A DNA stretch of 64,000 nt from Ryuthela nishihirai (Eukaryota; Arthropoda; Arachnida; Araneae; Heptathelidae): assembly GCA_038380435.1 (NCBI GenBank), contig JAWZYU010000028.1:41599095-41663094 (forward strand), read 5' to 3'. Made by a program: the position numbers and the translations under genes. Below the pieces are notes generated by a model that did no database searches, had not been told where the DNA came from, and worked only from the letters and a program-made list of their open reading frames with translations. The number at the start of each line of letters is the position of its first letter. The first letter of the stretch is position 1. This document shows positions 63,123 through 64,000 of this stretch, piece by piece.

Positions 63123-63508
63123 GGGGCGGGGGTGGCTCAGTCGGTAGCGCGCCAGGCTCGTAATCTGTAGTTCCCAGGTTCGAGTCCCAGCTGGGTCAGC
63201 GTTGAGATTTATCTCCGCAAAATTCCCCGCCCTGCCCACGGTCCAGTAGGGGACACCGATGGGCTTGGAAAGGCCGCCGTCCGTCGGATGGGACGTTAAG
63301 CCGTGGCCCCGTGTGCGGGAGAGCCATACCCTGTGCACGTTAAAGAACACGCTGGATGGCCTTGACGGGAGGCTACCATCTGTCTCCCAACAGCTGTTCC
63401 AATGGGTACCCTCCCCCAACCTTCTCTGAGCCTTCGGGGTCCATGTGACCTGGCCATTTAGCCCATGGTATGCAAAAAACTGCCGCTCAGAGGTAAAACA
63501 ACCCAACT
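63123..63508 (+). mobile_element. SINE-A, full length
   Basis: Near-consensus copy from GGGGCGGGGGTGGCTCAG to ACAACCCAAC, inserted in a CTTCTT microsatellite (TCTTCTTCT on both sides). Confidence 0.93.
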
Positions 63509-63569
63509 CTTCTTCTTTTACGTTAAAACTATTGAGGATTTCTTCCTCATGCTTACTCAATAGAGGATT

Positions 63570-64000
63570 TTGAGAAAAAAATTATATATATATATTTTTT
63601 CATTTTATTTTTTTTTTATTAGTCTTTATTTTTTTTTCTTTTTCTTTTTTCTTTTCTTTGTTCTTTAAATTCTATTCCATAATGAGGTGGACGAAAGAAA
63701 TTTAAATAGTAGGCTATATATTTTAATTTTTACATCAAAAGAGGGTTGATCTAATAAAAGGTTTGTGCTAAATTCCTGAAATTCAAAACCTTTTAGTGAA
63801 TTGAATAATTTATTTTGTTGTGTGGTGTATTGCTCACAGTTTAAGAGTATATGGTGTACATTTTCAGATGTATTGCAATATTTGCAATTTGGTGTTATTG
63901 AATGTTTAATTTCATATCGTGTAAATTTAAAAATGTAGTATTTGTTTTTAATCTGTATAATATTTTTAAATGTTTTCTGGAAAAAGGAAGATTTATTAAT
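63570..64000 (-). mobile_element. LINE (I/Jockey-like), 3' end, cut by window edge
   Basis: The minus-strand ORF2 C-terminus (63665-64000) is followed by an A-rich 3' region (T-rich on + at 63590-63660). It continues beyond the window. Confidence 0.75.
63665..64000 (-). CDS. LINE ORF2 C-terminus with zinc-knuckle-like motif (partial)
   Basis: Open from the window edge for 111 codons to a TAA at 63665-63667, with no start in view. The motif NCKYCNTSENVHHILLNCEQ has the C-x2-C-x6-HH-x4-C layout of the C-terminal zinc-binding region in many non-LTR retrotransposon ORF2 proteins (family knowledge). It follows a basic stretch (KYYIFKFTRYEIKHS), as expected near the end of ORF2. The frame is uninterrupted, so this copy may be younger than the Jockey-like relic at 52.3 kb. 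Clade assignment (I versus Jockey) is uncertain. Confidence 0.8.
   Translation of the reverse strand: MNKSSFFQKTFKNIIQIKNKYYIFKFTRYEIKHSITPNCKYCNTSENVHHILLNCEQYTTQQNKLFNSLKGFEFQEFSTNLLLDQPSFDVKIKIYSLLFKFLSSTSLWNRI

Overview
This is eukaryotic, repeat-saturated intergenic DNA, most likely from an arthropod and plausibly a spider or other chelicerate. The organism call is inference: it rests on the mix of Tc1-like, Ty3/gypsy, Jockey-like and RTE-like sequences with tRNA-derived SINEs, AT-rich spacer and no bacterial gene organisation. I find no intact host protein gene. Every protein-like stretch I recognise belongs to a mobile element, and most are broken.

The dominant component is one SINE family, called SINE-A here. 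A full copy is about 385 bp: a tRNA-like head with an A box (TGGCTCAGTCGG) and B box (GGTTCGAGTCC), a roughly 290-bp unrelated body, and a short AACCC-type tail. More than 60 copies or fragments on both strands cover roughly a third of the window. Ages range from near-identical copies with exact 10-14 bp target-site duplications (TSDs) to badly decayed relics. A second tRNA-derived family, SINE-B (about 200 bp, TATTTA-type tail), has seven copies. In mobile-element entries for SINEs, '+' means head-to-tail on the given strand.

Layout: 0.4-7 kb, nested SINE-A/SINE-B; 7.3-7.9 kb, a foldback MITE; 8.9-10.7 kb, a 38-bp minisatellite; 11.1-11.6 kb, a dispersed repeat (family C) and a relic LTR; 13-19.6 kb, SINEs, a 215-bp-TIR element and a family C array; 19.7-21.5 kb, an RTE-like LINE end and a 48-bp minisatellite; 22.1-24.5 kb, a MITE, old SINEs and a hAT MITE with perfect TSD; 25.2-27.3 kb, a dead Tc1 element hit by two SINEs; 27.3-43.8 kb, SINE clusters with dimers, an inverted copy, a palindrome and long flanking duplications; 43.9-44.6 kb, a 22-bp minisatellite; 45-51 kb, more SINEs; 51.6-54.5 kb, two foldback MITEs around a Jockey-like LINE relic; 54.9-56.5 kb, a 42-bp minisatellite with higher-order structure; 56.7-59.9 kb, a young internally deleted Ty3/gypsy element; 60-63.5 kb, SINEs; 63.7 kb to the end, the C-terminus of a LINE ORF2.

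The most interesting material is how SINE-A inserts: dimers inside one TSD, a twin-priming-like inversion, a two-copy unit carrying foreign spacer inside one TSD, and insertions flanked by 91-257 bp duplications. These are expected by-products of LINE-type target-primed reverse transcription, so a partner LINE must exist elsewhere. Family C, whose core resembles a CTCF site, and the 571-bp long-TIR element are the best candidates for undescribed families. No search could be run, so novelty is untested.
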